A DNA stretch of 64,000 bases from an uncultured Prevotella sp. (lineage in GTDB: Bacteria > Bacteroidota > Bacteroidia > Bacteroidales > Bacteroidaceae), in the NCBI GenBank assembly GCA_900314995.1, contig OMXK01000006.1, positions 24,068 to 88,067 on the forward strand, written 5' to 3'. Within the stretch, counting starts at the first letter, position 1, and every line of letters begins with the position of its first letter. The translations under genes and the position numbers were made by a program. Under the pieces are notes generated by a model. The model ran no database searches, was not told the origin of the DNA, and was given only the letters and a program-made list of their open reading frames with translations. Positions 63,526-64,000 of this stretch are shown here, in pieces.

Positions 63526-64000
63526 CTATAGTATCCGTCCTGTAAGTGTTAGTCTGAGCACTGGATACACACTCCACTTGTCGATGATTTTAGAAAGGTC
63601 ATCATCTTTAGCCTCATTCAAGACAGCATTCAGCTCTTGACCATCCTGATACACCTTGATCTTACCCATGAACTGACAACCTGCCTCAATCCGGAAACCA
63701 ACACGATTCTTGGGAACCAAGCGTCCGTAACCTAATCCTACGTATGGCCGAACAGATTTCACGCGGGCATCTCCTTCCACATTTCCATTCCTGTCAATCA
63801 CAATTTTGTATTTGTCAATCTCAGCGGTAATCTGTTCAGAATATTCGGGGTGTTCTGAATAGAGCCTTGCCACCTCGCTACAATAGCCAGACAGTTTAGC
63901 TAACTTTTTTCCTCCAAAAGACAGGCCTCCGGCTATGAAGAATGCATTTCTGTCACCAAATGGATATACGCTGAGCCTTGCATCAAATGTAGTACGGCTG
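63526..64000 (-). CDS. Outer-membrane beta-barrel protein (5' part outside window)
   Basis: The frame is open to the window edge, so about 157 C-terminal residues are visible (SRTTFDARLSVYPFGDRNAF to LTGRIL). Alternating strands (FFIAGGLSFGG, VRPYVGLGYGRLVPKNRVGF, GCQFMGKIKVYQD, YPVLRLTLTGRIL) indicate a beta-barrel whose end shows the outer-membrane pattern. Function unknown; a GTG inside the frame is not the true start. Confidence 0.75.
   Translation of the reverse strand, partial: SRTTFDARLSVYPFGDRNAFFIAGGLSFGGKKLAKLSGYCSEVARLYSEHPEYSEQITAEIDKYKIVIDRNGNVEGDARVKSVRPYVGLGYGRLVPKNRVGFRIEAGCQFMGKIKVYQDGQELNAVLNEAKDDDLSKIIDKWSVYPVLRLTLTGRIL

Overview
The window looks like chromosome of an anaerobic Bacteroidales bacterium, most likely a Prevotella/Segatella-type genus. 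The reasons are the many promoters of the Bacteroidetes form TTTG-N19/20-TAnnTTTG, the near absence of Shine-Dalgarno sequences, families largely confined to this phylum (DUF4835/PorD, DUF3127, DUF4251, DUF5687, VirE-type primase-helicase, golvesin-domain amidase), a complete Rnf complex, a PPi-dependent phosphofructokinase and a reverse rubrerythrin. No search could be run; all names come from reading motifs and domain order.

Layout. 1-8.4 kb: a leftward DNA replication/repair cluster (dnaN, DnaQ-like exonuclease, PorD-like protein, recN, TPR protein), then DUF3127, a nitrilase-family amidase and trmN6. 8.5-15.4 kb: rightward lon-tgt-lptF/G-rhlE-ispE. 15.5-22.4 kb: leftward galE and the rseC-rnfBCDGEA operon, which couples ferredoxin and NAD to an ion gradient. 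22.5-32.6 kb: a small acidic protein, then a tight leftward run (MBL hydrolase, DMP19, smpB, metH, HAD, GHL10 hydrolase, lipoprotein) and a BamA/TamA-type barrel. 32.7-34.8 kb: an rRNA methyltransferase and two lipoproteins.

34.8-38.5 kb is the accessory part: an MntA/HepT toxin-antitoxin pair, a small orphan ORF, and about 570 bp of non-coding DNA ahead of a VirE/VapE-type primase-helicase. That spacer holds two oppositely oriented arrays, each of exactly five 11-bp units. They flank 22-bp direct repeats and an 18-bp perfect palindrome. The arrangement resembles an iteron-type replication origin or a multi-site operator beside its own initiator-like gene, and I rate it the most interesting item in the window.

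38.5-64 kb returns mainly to housekeeping genes: GH25 lysozyme, pfp, acyltransferase, amidase, YgiQ, a divergent PP2C-like protein, tilS, rlmI-like, a DEDD exonuclease, ftsK, a LolA-like protein, DUF5687, cdd, rubrerythrin, ald, a DUF1593 protein and a GlsB-type protein. tRNA-Arg(TCT) is followed by the 5'-truncated remnant of an AlbA/HATPase regulator. A second tRNA cluster (Lys-Lys'-Thr-Gly) contains an exact 64-bp tandem duplication whose second tRNA-Lys copy cannot form a normal acceptor stem. Both window edges cut through genes.
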